DNA of 64,000 nucleotides, taken from positions 5,394,001 to 5,458,000 of the forward strand of contig BSBM01000252.1 of the NCBI GenBank assembly GCA_027924585.1. Direction: 5' to 3'. Position numbers and translations under genes: made by a program. This document shows positions 10,651 to 21,130 of the stretch, in pieces (the first letter of the stretch is position 1; the number at the start of each line of letters is the position of its first letter). The notes beneath the pieces are model-generated. The model ran no database searches and was not told where the DNA came from. It worked only from the letters and a program-made list of their open reading frames with translations. Source of the stretch: Larix kaempferi (taxonomy: Eukaryota > Streptophyta > Pinopsida > Pinales > Pinaceae).

Positions 10651-13306
10651 TGAGGTCAGAGGGAAATGATGGCCGAAATACATTATAATCCAAAGCCAGA
10701 GGAGGAGCAAAGAACCGCAGAAACAAGTGACAAAAACACCTGAAACAAAGATCAAGGTCAGCAAGAAATTACATCTTTGACATCATATAGATGTGCATTG
10801 TGGTACAAGATGATGTCCGATACATAACAAGGAGATGTATATATAGCATGGCCACTTGGAATACAAGCGTGGATCCATGTCAAATTGAGAGATCATAGCC
10901 ATAAAAACAAACTGGATCTATGTCTCATGGAGAGCCGAATATAAGTGGGGCTCAGTCTTGCGCAACTTGGGTGATAACAGAATGAGGTAATGTCATCCAA
11001 AATCCCAAGGTCTTCATCCAAAACAACTCTAGGTACAAACCCTAACCATGTGAATAGATGAGCTGACAGTTGAACATGGGGGGTATCGTTTGATTACCGG
11101 TCATTGATGTATACCGTTAACAAACATGAGGACTTCCACCGATAATGATGATGGGGCGCAAGGTACCAAGTACGATCCACCAAGTGTGAATAGATGGACT
11201 TGGATTCAAACACTTGGGGATCCTGTCGAAGAAGAGACATTGATGTATTCTCATCATTCAACAACGAGGAAAATTGCCACTGGTGACTGCAATCTCCAAG
11301 GTACTAACCAAAACTCTAAACTTCATTCCCAAAGTAAAATGAGTTGATGTCGATGGGAAGAAGTTCGTTGGAAGGGAGGCCTTAAGGCATCCTCCATCAT
11401 CCAACTCAAGGAACACTCAACTGGTATGAGCTGATATGGAATATATGTAGCAATACTGACACTAGGATGGCCGACACATGAGGTCAAGGTAAATTGCAGA
11501 ATGGCCGACACAGGGTATATCCTTGAACAGTGAGCACGACACAAAGTGACTCAGGCAGTTTCCGACATAATGGGGTAAATGATATGCCTGAAATGTAAGA
11601 GACATTGTCAGACCCTCCATATGGTTGGAAGAATAACCAACCGGGGGAGTAAACAACTTGGAGATCAGGTTCACCCTGAGATCAAAAACTAAACCCAAAC
11701 GACCAGATAGACTCAAGTAGGTGCTGTGTTCAAGGATAGAACTGACTGAATTGCCTTTGACATTGAAGATATGACACATCTTTCCCATCCCTTATTCTTT
11801 TTAGATAAAAGAAGACCTTTCTTGTTGTTTTAATGAGTCCAAGAAAGAATGAAAACTCAATAGATCCAACCATGTAAAAAGTTTAACGAGCCCATGGGAG
11901 GAAGAATCAAGACCTTCTTCATTATTTATAGAGTTCGAAGAAGAGATAGAAGATTACTCTATACTACTGATCTCTGGATTTTAATATCAAGCCGAGATCT
12001 GTTCTTGCTCACCAGTGTTTTCAATTTTAAGGAGTCTGAAAAAATTAAACAATAACTCCATATATCTGCTCGTGGATTTTAGTATTGAGCCCAAGCAGAT
12101 TAATGCTCGCTGGTGTTTTCCTGTTTATAGAGTCTGAAAAACTTAAACAATCCTCTTTTCACCTATCTGTGGATTTTATATTGAGCCCAGATTGGTCTGT
12201 GCTCGGTGGTGTTTTCTTGTTTATAGAGTTGAAAAACTTAAATAGTCCTCTACTTACCCTCTCGTGGATTTCACATCGATCTCGAGTAGGTGAATGCTCA
12301 CTTGGTATTTTCATGTTTAGAGAGCCTGAAAAACCCTAAAGAAAGGCTCCAAAAGGTCCTTTTTTCATGTAGTTAGTCTCCTCCCTCGAAAAAGTATAAA
12401 ACAAAGGGAAAAGAACTATTCTAGCGTATACAGAAGTATACCTAGAGTATACCTTTTCCATAATTAATCCACCTAGGCCCGGAAAAGGGATAATTATATA
12501 CCTAAGCGGATGAGCCTTCGATTACTTTAATGAGCTCGAAGAGGACAAGTTTGCTCGGTAATCTTGTTTAGGTTTAAATAGTACAAACAAGAGCTTAAAA
12601 TGACTTAAAGGTCAACTTCTAGGATCATAGCTTCATACTCTACCATAACTAGGTCTTCAACAAAATATTAGTTAAATGCGACAAAAAAGCTCAAATGATA
12701 TATGAATTTGAACTATCAACTAGTTGACAAGGTCTAACATGGAGATTTTTTAAACTTAGGAGATCGATCCTACAAAAATTTAAGGAAAAATGTGAGCTGG
12801 ATTAGTATTGCACCATATGTATGTTTCAATTGATTAGTTAGGTGATTTTGAAAAAAAATTGAAACTATAGAAAACTAAACAATGGCGGGTAAAAATTAAA
12901 CTCCAATTCATATATATAATTTCATTTTAAAAATTAATTTCCAATTTGTTTTTGTAGGGAAAATATTTGGGGCAACCTTTGGCATTTTCAAATCTCCGTG
13001 GTGATCAAATCAAGCATCCAAACGTCGTTCTTCTTCCACCAAGTGAGTTAGAATCCTCGCTACTTGCATTTTCATGGTTTAGTTTTCATTTTTTGAGCCA
13101 AAAATTGCTTGCAACGCGATGCTCACAAATCTTACTGCGCGGGCGCTTTTGTGTAACAATAACAGTAGCGTGTAAAGGGGATGAGCGCTACTATGCTCAA
13201 AGAGAGTAGCGCCCATACGTGACTGTGTAGTATACACAGTAGCGCTCAAGTCTGAAAACCTACAAGCAAGCGCCGAGACTAAAAAGAATGTCATTTTTTG
13301 TGCAGG
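10651..13306 (-). other. Tat-1 3' non-coding region
   Basis: About 2.7 kb lie between the antisense gene and the polypurine tract. I see no convincing coding sequence on either strand. It holds a tandem array at 12006-12340 and a cluster of the AGCGCT motif at about 13138-13250. The end of the region nearest 13306 (pyrimidine-rich, ending TTTTTTGTGCAG) looks like a 3' splice site just upstream of the antisense gene, which may therefore have a further upstream exon here. Confidence 0.6.
12006..12340. repeat. Tat-1 95- to 98-bp degenerate tandem repeat, about 3.5 copies
   Basis: Units begin TGCTC at 12006, 12104, 12200 and 12295. Each carries GGTGTTTTC, a GTTTATAGAGTCTGAAAA-type core and a GAGCCCA stretch. 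The same module occurs in the 3' region of Tat-2 at 44611 and 44715, showing that the two elements share ancestry outside their coding regions. Confidence 0.8.
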
Positions 13307-14605
13307 ATGGTTCTTCAATGGAGGGACAGAGAACATGAGGACATGGATAGGTTGGCCATGCAAGATCTGGCCACTCTCCACGCTCTCCGAAGATGCGGTT
13401 TATTGAAGTTTTACCGAACCGTAAACATGAGGGCCCTAAACAAACTATTTCGAAGACTTATTCAGTACTAGGATGTGGATACCAATACTTTTGTCATTCG
13501 TGGGCAAACTTTGGAGCTTACAGTTGATGACATATATTTCATTACTGGTCTCTCACAGAGGGGAGATGTAATAAATTTGAAAGGGTCTTCTCGTGTGGGC
13601 ATAAGGTCTATGCAAGAGTACGTGAATTCGTATTGTGTGGCTGGAGCTGAGAAATTAGGAAGCCAAGTCTTGATTTCAACCATTGAAGGCCTCCCCTTGA
13701 AGGTGATAGTGAGTATGATCAACCGAGTGGCAGGTAGTGCCTCACTACACCTAGCTTCCAGGCACACTATGCATGTTGGTGTACAATACTTATACGGTCA
13801 TGTATATGATTGGTGTACTAGTTTACTGGCGAGCATGAAATCTCAATTGACAGGTTGTAAATCCGGCACAATGAAGAATTTTGGGTACGGTAGCATTTTG
13901 TGTACTTTCTTCTTTGAGAGGATGCCTGCAATCAGTTTGGGGATGCCTCTACCTCAGGTTAACCCCCATGAGCCCATACTAGGCCGTTGGGGTGACATAT
14001 TCCTCCACTAGGGTGGTGGGGAAAGTCACTACTGTTATCATACTGATGATTTCTGGGGGTTGTGGGAGAGGCAAGTGCCCGCTTTCGAGCAGTTTCCATA
14101 TGTTGGATTGGATTTCCGTCATGATCCAGAACTGGTGCTTCCTCCAGGTGGAGCCTGGGGAGATATTGGTAGGTTTGATTTTTTGAGAATTATTTAATTT
14201 TTTCAAACTTTTCAAATATTTGATTTTTATGAATGAATTTTGAATTGTTAATCAAGTGTCATATGCAGATCTTGGGCCTGTCCGTCCCGAGGGACATCCT
14301 ACCATCTTTGTGAGGCCAGCTGATATTATTGCAACAAATGCTATGTTGGGGACCATAGAGAGAAAAGTGAGTCGGTTGATTCATGAAGTTCCTGCATGCC
14401 GTATGGATCAGATACCTATTGATATGTAGGAATATGTAGTTGGGGTGCCCCCAGCATGGCTTAGGGTGCTACGGAAGATAGCTAGGCTAGTCATATGCTA
14501 TCGCAATACAGTAGATGATGATGAGGTCCCTCCTTCTCCATAGGAGAGGGATACATTCTATGTATATATTTTTGAGGCTACTATGCCCAGTTTTGTACTT
14601 TTATG
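13307..14605 (+). pseudogene. Plant-mobile-domain (PMD-like) gene, antisense to Tat-1, two exons
   Basis: This gene lies on the plus strand, opposite to Tat-1's own genes. From ATG 13307 a frame runs to 14168, followed by a 100-bp intron (GTAGGT donor at 14169, ATATGCAG acceptor ending 14268), and resumes in phase at 14269. The diagnostic patch TVDDIYFITGLSQRGD (about 13520-13566) is typical of the plant mobile domain (aminotransferase-like) superfamily; a second patch is FERMPAISLGMPLP. The product would be roughly 400 residues. Four in-frame stops, all TAG (13469, 14009, about 14426, about 14541), inactivate it. Antisense extra ORFs between pol and the 3' LTR are known in Tat-lineage elements. 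Function is unknown; capture from host PMD genes is one view. Confidence 0.85.
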
Positions 14606-14722
14606 ACATGACTTGATAGACTTGTGATCCAAAACTCATATATTTTTTGATATAGTATCATCTATATACAGTATCCGTTATTTACATATGTATGTGTTTG
14701 AAAATTATGTGTGCAATGTTGT

Positions 14723-15148
14723 TTATGAAAGTGTATGATCCAAATGCCAGTCTAACACATAGTTTGCTAATGAATCAGCTAATGTGCTTAAACTTCTTGG
14801 AATGTGTTCATATATAATAGAATCAAACTGTCTTTCCAATAGTCTAACTCGTAGAAACTGACGTAGCAATCCAGGATCTCTAATCTGGTAGACACCTGTT
14901 AACTGAAATACAATTAGTTGTGAGTCAAGTCTTACCTCCAAATGTGAAATTCCATGACTGAGAGCATCTCAGAGAAGTTCTATAACTGCACTGTATTCAG
15001 CCACATTATTCGTAGTAGGACCCAAACAAACCCCCCCCGAAGAGACAAGTTGGCCAGCGGGTGAGTAAATGACCCAAGCTGCTGCAGCCAACTAATAGGT
15101 GTGGCGACTGGCGCCATTAGCAAATCCTATGAAATGTTCGGTTGACAT
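14723..15148 (-). pseudogene. Extra RNase H domain (aRNH type) of Tat-1
   Basis: The minus strand encodes an RNase H-fold protein of about 141 codons. The conserved patches are F-A-N-G-A-S (first acidic position), NNVAEYSAVIELL (Glu), VRLDSQLI (Asp) and TLADSLAN (Asp). In the family the first patch reads D-G-A-S; here Asp is replaced by Asn (codon AAT), so catalysis would be impaired. Two stops interrupt it (TAG after H-T-Y, TGA after I-E-L-L). Tat-lineage elements are known to carry an additional RNase H downstream of the usual Pol, which supports lineage placement. It sits only about 120 bp from the protease stop, where RT and integrase should be. Confidence 0.82.
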
Positions 15149-15268
15149 CTGGTACACGAAACGAAAAGCAAACATAAGATTAACTAACAAGCATAACGAA
15201 AACTAGATTTACAAAAATATACAGCTATGTTACAAGAAAAAGTATGTCAGCCTAAGCGTAGTACTTCT

Positions 15269-16516
15269 TCAGGTTGGGTCAATGCCTAGATCCTCCTCGC
15301 GAGGTCGGGAAAAGGTGTCATGGAAATCACGGAAAAGATTGGTATACGGAATGATCTCATCGAGATAACATCCCATTTCAAAAAAAATGTTTCCGGTGAC
15401 ACCAGTGGAAATGTTGACCAGAAAGGTATTCAATCTATTCTCTTCAATAAAACCATCTTGTGAAGTAGAAATGAAATTATTATTTCCACTGGGTGTTGGA
15501 TAAAACTCGCGTCTCTCTATCAAGTTAAGAAAGGGAATCAAGAAGGACCTAGGATCTATATGTTCACGAGGATGGTCCAGGTCAGTCATGACTTCTAAAA
15601 TTTCCTCCTCAGAAGGTAAAGTAGTATCCAAACTGTCAAGAGAGAGGATCGGGTCTGGTGACTGAGTAGCAGCACAATCCATATTTGACTCAACAGACAC
15701 CAATGGAGTCAATATATGTTCTGTTGCAGTTTGATATGAGTCCAAGTGGGTTACTTCTGCAATAGGAGTGGGCACGGAGGGGTTTGAATTAGTTGGGAGA
15801 AACCCAAGTTCAGTTGTTAAGCTAACCATGGAAGTTTCATATGATGAACATCCCTCAAAACCAACAAATAAGGTAGGAGCCGGTAGGTCAAAAGTGCCAA
15901 TTAATGACCCGTAAAGTCCTGCTGCTAAACTCTCACCAACCGGGGCGGTTTGATCAATTAAGGGAACTGTGGTCTCTGAAGAATTCTGGTTATTTCTCTG
16001 AGTGAAAGAAAGTTGATCAACTGTAACGACCTTACCTTCAAACGGGAACATAACAACTCGAAAAACTGTCGATGCAATAGCTCGCATGGCATACGTCCAG
16101 CTCCTGCCTAATAACATATTGTAATCAAGCGGAGTGTCCAGAACTTCTACTTCTACAACAACTGTCTTACCAGCCAATGTGACATCAAATGATGGAAAAA
16201 CCCCATGTGGATGAAAATTCCTACCATCAAATGCAGTAAGTAGTGTGTTAGAAGGGGCTAACTCGGGGGAACCCAAAACTTTCCAACAGGAAATTGACAT
16301 TATGCAGGTTGACGTGCCCTCATCTATGATAGCTCGTCTGATTGTCATTGGGCCATGGACGACTTCAATTTGAAGAGCAACTTGGTAAGGCAACTGGTAT
16401 TTTATATCAGTCATATCAAATCGCGCAGACATGTTGGAGGATTCCATACTTCCAATAGCTACCAGAAGTGCATTCCATTGTAAAGGACAACTTTGCAAGA
16501 CTTCTAAGGTAGACAT
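15269..16516 (-). CDS. Tat-1 retropepsin-like aspartic protease with long C-terminal tail
   Basis: A 415-residue open frame. Residues 30-60 resemble the lead-in of Tat-type retropepsins. The active-site loop is DEGTS at 65-69, the D-E-G variant typical of this lineage instead of D-S/T-G. The second hallmark, LLGRSW, is at 135-140. The roughly 230 residues beyond are Ser/Thr/Pro-rich and of unknown role. It is in the same frame as the Gag to its right, separated by a TAG at 16529-16531 where Tat-2 has Gln, so the natural product was probably one Gag-protease polyprotein. The Met at 16516 is simply the first after the stop. Confidence 0.85.
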   Translation of the reverse strand: MSTLEVLQSCPLQWNALLVAIGSMESSNMSARFDMTDIKYQLPYQVALQIEVVHGPMTIRRAIIDEGTSTCIMSISCWKVLGSPELAPSNTLLTAFDGRNFHPHGVFPSFDVTLAGKTVVVEVEVLDTPLDYNMLLGRSWTYAMRAIASTVFRVVMFPFEGKVVTVDQLSFTQRNNQNSSETTVPLIDQTAPVGESLAAGLYGSLIGTFDLPAPTLFVGFEGCSSYETSMVSLTTELGFLPTNSNPSVPTPIAEVTHLDSYQTATEHILTPLVSVESNMDCAATQSPDPILSLDSLDTTLPSEEEILEVMTDLDHPREHIDPRSFLIPFLNLIERREFYPTPSGNNNFISTSQDGFIEENRLNTFLVNISTGVTGNIFFEMGCYLDEIIPYTNLFRDFHDTFSRPREEDLGIDPT

Positions 16517-16528
16517 GGCACAAGGGGT

Positions 16529-19021
16529 CTAAGCTAAATCTTCAACCACGTTGTAGTTGGAGGCGGTCCGAGTGTTGGGATTGTGTGATGCCCGTTTCAA
16601 GACACCTTTCAGGATCTTGGGCATTGGGTGCACAGGTATGTGGAGTGGAGTGGAGAGTTCTGGAATCTCTTTATCCTTTTTCTGTGCGTCCGGGGTATAA
16701 TTCCTGGTTCTCGTTTGTAAGAGTGCATCCGAATTAACCATGTTAATAAAAGTTTGATCAACCATGGCATGTGTAGTGCCCCCAGTGTTGGAGGTGCCAG
16801 AAACTTAGCTCTGCCCCTTGGGGAATGGATCTTTCAGTACGACAGGCTTCTTTTCTCTTAAGAGCTTCTGGGCTTCTTCTAGCAGAGGGCACTGGTGAGT
16901 AAGGTGGTCCTACTTGCAAAGTTTACAAGGGAACTTAACCTTCTTTTTCTCTTTGTTACCCTCTTCGGCATTCTCTTTTTTGGGCTTCTTATGGTTCCCC
17001 TCTCCTTTCTTGCCCTTCTTTTTATTATTGGGCTGCCGAGGGCCCTTTTGATTGTTTTGAACTTGGTTGACAGGATCAGAAGTAGAAGGAGAGGTTGTGA
17101 TGGAAGAAACTTCTGTAGTCGATTGTTTGATAGATAAGGCATGAACCTGTTTGGTCAATGCTTCGAAAGCTGTAGAGTCAACTGAACCCACTATGTCGTC
17201 AGCATGTGGTCCAGGTTTAGGTCTACTCAGATCGGTATTAGATCGTGGTGCATCAGGTATGATCTCATACAGTAACCCGGATTGTGCATAAATGAGATCT
17301 AACTGTTGAGTCCATAGGATGGCTTCTTCCTCGTTAGACACTCCAGATGTAGCTACTTCCTTAGAAATGTAAGGAAGGAGTGATTTCAAATACCACTCAC
17401 GAAGGCATTCTGGAGGTATGTTGGCTTTAATGAGCCTCTTCCGTCTTCGCCACTCCTGAATGTGGTCAGATAAATGAGTGGCTTTATTTTTCCTAAATGT
17501 AGACAAAAGGTCTGTTCCGGCATCATATCAAACAGGAAGCTGGAAGTGATTCAAAAAAACAGTCGCGAGATCCCCAAAATTAGAGAATGTAGCTACAGGT
17601 AACTCAATGTACCATTTGGCTGCAGCACCGGTTAAGGTCCTTTGGAACAGTCTCAATCTAATGGAATATTCATTTAATGAGTTCGAGGAACACCATAAAT
17701 GGAAAGTAGTGACATGGTCACTAGGGTCTTCACCTGTTTTGCCTTCGAACTTTGGAATGTCCGAAGGTAACTTGGTAGGAACTGGTGGCCATGTAGCGTT
17801 ATGATACACTGGATCGTTGGTCAGTTTGGAAAGATCTGGCAAATTTAAAGTTGCCAGAAATGGTAAATGAGGTCGGTAAGATGGTACTTGATAAGCTGGG
17901 GTCGAAAAGGGGGAACCACCCATAGTTTTACCCATGAACTACTGGTAGGGTTTTCTGCCAGCTGTCTGCTGGTAGGGGTTTCCCCCAACCATCTGTTGGT
18001 AAGGGTTTCCCCCGACCATCTGCTGATAGGGGTTTCCACCTACCATATGTTGATAGGGGTTTCCCCCAGCTACTTGTTGGTAGGGGTTTCCCCCTGCCAT
18101 CTATTGTTGCACGAAAGAATTATTGAAATTTCCCCACCCATATGAAAGTGGGTTAGTGCTCTGTGGGTTCGTCCACTGTGGCTGGGTGTTAGCCCCGCCA
18201 TACTGCTGGTTAAAAATATTACCCTCTCCCCCTGAAAATAAGGAAAAAGGGACATTACCTGTAGGCATATTACATTGATTCATGTTGGGACCTGCAAAGG
18301 TATTGAAACCAGTGGTAGATGACGTAGACGGTGCAGTCATTGTACTCATGAGAGGCACAGTTGCAGAAGCACTTGGCCCGACATCGAGTGTGGAAATCCA
18401 AGTACTGGGTATCTGATATAACGGTTGAAACGCAGGAGGCAGCACTAAATTGGATGTACTGCTAGGTCCAACAATAGGTGTAGAGGTAGATGCCATAGTT
18501 GTTGAACTCGGCATACCTAACGTACTAGTATTAAAACTGAAAGACGAAGTGGACACAGAAGTTGTCTGTGCCGAACTCAGTGTAGCAGTAAAAGGAGGAT
18601 TTACAGTGTTAGTGTTCATACCTATGGTGGGAGTTTGTGGAACTCCCTGTTCACCTCCTAGAGTAGACACCAAATGTCCAGGCAATAAATTATATGCATT
18701 GTAATTGGGCTACTGGAAACTAACGGATAACAGAAGCAGATTTCTAGGGTTGGTCAGAGGAGGATTAAAGGGAGTGCTATACTCCGCAGAAGTAAGATAT
18801 TCAATCTCAACTGAACTAAAATGTCGCTGATCTGGAGTACCCGGTTGTGGTTCCTCAGGAACCTCTATTTCAGGGTTTTCTATTGCTGTTTGTTGTTCTT
18901 CAGGAAACTCAGTTTCAAGTGGTAATTCCTCAGGAATTCCTATTTCAGGATTTTCCATTGTAAAAATTTCCTCAGGAAGTTCTGTTTCAGGAATGGTTTC
19001 TGAAGAAACAGTGAGGTTCAC
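16529..19021 (-). pseudogene. Tat-1 Gag, one frame with premature stops
   Basis: From Met 19021 the frame is continuous to the protease. It has an acidic N-terminus with EIP/PEEL repeats, a Ser/Thr/Pro-rich segment (18685-18104), a nine-residue repeat block, the retrotransposon Gag core (F-E-G-K-T-G-E-D-P at about 17750 and FHLWCSS nearby, through the EWRRRKR patch near 17455), and a Lys-rich tail ending in a zinc-knuckle-like C-K-L-C...H...C (about 16885-16925). Stops: TAG at 18710, 18101, 17939, 16910 and 16529; TGA at 17528; TAA at 16805. No frameshift is needed across 2.5 kb. Gag forms the particle and binds RNA. Confidence 0.88.
17935..18105 (-). repeat. 27-bp in-frame repeat coding GGNPYQQMV, six copies
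   Basis: Six tandem 27-bp units in the Tat-1 Gag encode a nine-residue repeat, consensus G-G-N-P-Y-Q-Q-M-V, with variants QVA, QHM and QTA, the last unit degenerate. The Gln/Asn/Tyr-rich composition is low-complexity. Both edges are marked by TAG codons. Confidence 0.9.
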
Positions 19022-21109
19022 CCACTGTCATCTAGCTAGAGATAAAGGTTATGTTCTAAAAGGCGGAAGGTTTTGAAGCCTTCTCGATCTACGAAATTCT
19101 TGGGTCTCTGTGATTATATATATAAATAAAAAACTAGAAAACCTAGTGGCCACTACGACTAGGGGGCAAATAGCACGCCAACTAAAAAGTCCTAAGTATG
19201 CAAACCAAGCAAACGAGATTCCTTCCGGAGAAGAGTCTTGGATGATGAGGACCCAGAACAGATCAACGAAGGAAGAAAGACAGTTACCCGGGGTCCACAA
19301 TACAATGACTAAGGGTGCAAGCACTGGAATCACCCAACCGCCCTCCCAAAGACTTGCAAGGGATTTCCTCCCACGTCTGTCGTAGGTACAGCAGATATAC
19401 CCTCCGCTGTCACCTGTGTATGAACCTATGGTCAGATACTAAGGATACCACAACACCGAAAACTCCTTAGGAAAAATTGCTGGTCAAATCAGAAGGCGTG
19501 GGAAGGGTAACTGAGCCCGAAACTCAAAAGAGTCCCCATACGCGATCCAATCCTTGTATATGCTCGAAACAGAAAGTAGGAGGAGTATTCCCAACAATCT
19601 GATCACACAAGACCTACTGCATAGATCCCAGGCAAGCTTTGAGTGAAATGGATTTACCTGTGATAGTCGAACTACGATTTTTCCATAATGTGTGATCTTG
19701 AGTGGTTTAAGGTGATTTAAACTCAAGATACTAACCAAGACTAGTTGGTGTAGTGTATCCCTAAGAAAGAAAAAATGTTTCTATTTGATTTTATTAAAGA
19801 TTTTTTAGGGCTGTTATTACTCAAAAGGTAGTGCATTTGTGTAGCGTGGTTGCAACAGAAAAGCAAAAGTGCATAAATTCTAACTTTTGACAACAAAACT
19901 CTTTCTTTTTATTTTTTCATTTAAAATTCTTTTCCAAACTGAAAAACTGATAAAATCTACTTAAATTCCTTTTTTGTTTTCTTTTGAAATTGTACACAAA
20001 ATAACCTATGCTATCTTGTAACAAACATAAGCCTTATTAAACTTAAACTACCAAATTTTTTACTTTTTTCTGTTATCATAAACGAAAAATAACTATAAAC
20101 ATGGAAAGAAAATAAGACTTGTGTGCAATGTGTAAGTATGGCTAAAAATGGTTTCTAAGCTTACAACTGTCAAAGCACTAGCTTAACAAAGACTTGACCT
20201 TCAGGTTTTTTGCAAAAGAAAAACCTTTATACTCTGAAACAAAGTGGGGAGAAAACAAAGGAGATAGATACAAGAGGACTGGCCTAAAGCATCCAAACCT
20301 AGCAAGACCACTATGCCAAGCAAAAAGTAGGCAAGCAAGCTACCAACTACCCTACTAACACAAGGATTGAGAAATGAATCAGCCTAAAGCACTTTAAACA
20401 CACTTGAAACCAGAAAAGACAACAAGTCAAAGAAGGTTGGAAATCAACAAGTTTGGAAGACACCCTAAAGGCTCCAAAACAAACCAAACCCTAAAACAAA
20501 GGATAAGATAGGTAAAGAGAAAACAAATGTTGCTACAAACATCGAATGCAAAAGTATGCAGGTTTGTAAACCAGCAACATACAGTCAGGGCAAAAATAAG
20601 AGGAAGTGTTCACCATAAGACACAACCTAGTCTTCCAAAAACGTTATAAACAGTCCAAACATTCCATAGGTAAGCAAGCGATCTAAAGATGGTAAAAGAC
20701 TCAAAGAAAGGTTCCACGACTTAAAGAAAAGTTTAAAAACCTCAAATACCAGTCAAGGAGATCTAACAACAAAATCAAAAAACCACCAAAAAGGCTAAAA
20801 CTCAAGCAGAACACTAACAGAAGGCTACAGGAAATATACCCTACTGTGCAGTAGGGAAAATCGCGCTCCTGAAGAAATGGGCGCTACTGTATGTATAGCA
20901 CAGTAGTGTATGGGCGCTACTGTATGTACAAAAAAGTAGAGCTCAGGTCTTAAAAGCTTAAAAAACTGACTTTGAAAAGATGCAAAAAGACTGATTGAAG
21001 CAGGGAAAAACAAGCAGGGGGTACCTACAGGTTTTTCAGCACATAAAAGGAGTTGAAATAATTCCGGGAAGACAAACAAGAAAAGGTTTCCTAGAGAAAA
21101 ACACAACTA
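19022..21109 (-). other. Tat-1 5' leader
   Basis: About 2.1 kb between the PBS and the Gag start. It is purine-rich in plus-strand reading (A-rich around 20200-20820) and has no convincing coding frame. Near the PBS end it carries three copies of the GCGCTACT motif (about 20866, 20881 and 20914), echoing those in the LTRs and the 3' region. In related elements such leaders hold packaging and dimerisation signals; that role is an inference here. Confidence 0.6.
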
Positions 21110-21127
21110 TCCCCAGCAGAGTCACTA
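21110..21127 (-). other. Tat-1 primer binding site, mutated
   Basis: On the minus strand, three bases after the LTR, the sequence reads TAGTGACTCTGCTGGGGA. Tat-2 has TGGCGACTCTGCTGG at the same place, so Tat-1 has two transitions at the CCA-pairing end. The type resembles the tRNA-Arg primer site reported for Tat/Ogre elements; the tRNA identity is from memory. Confidence 0.75.
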
Positions 21128-21130
21128 GTC

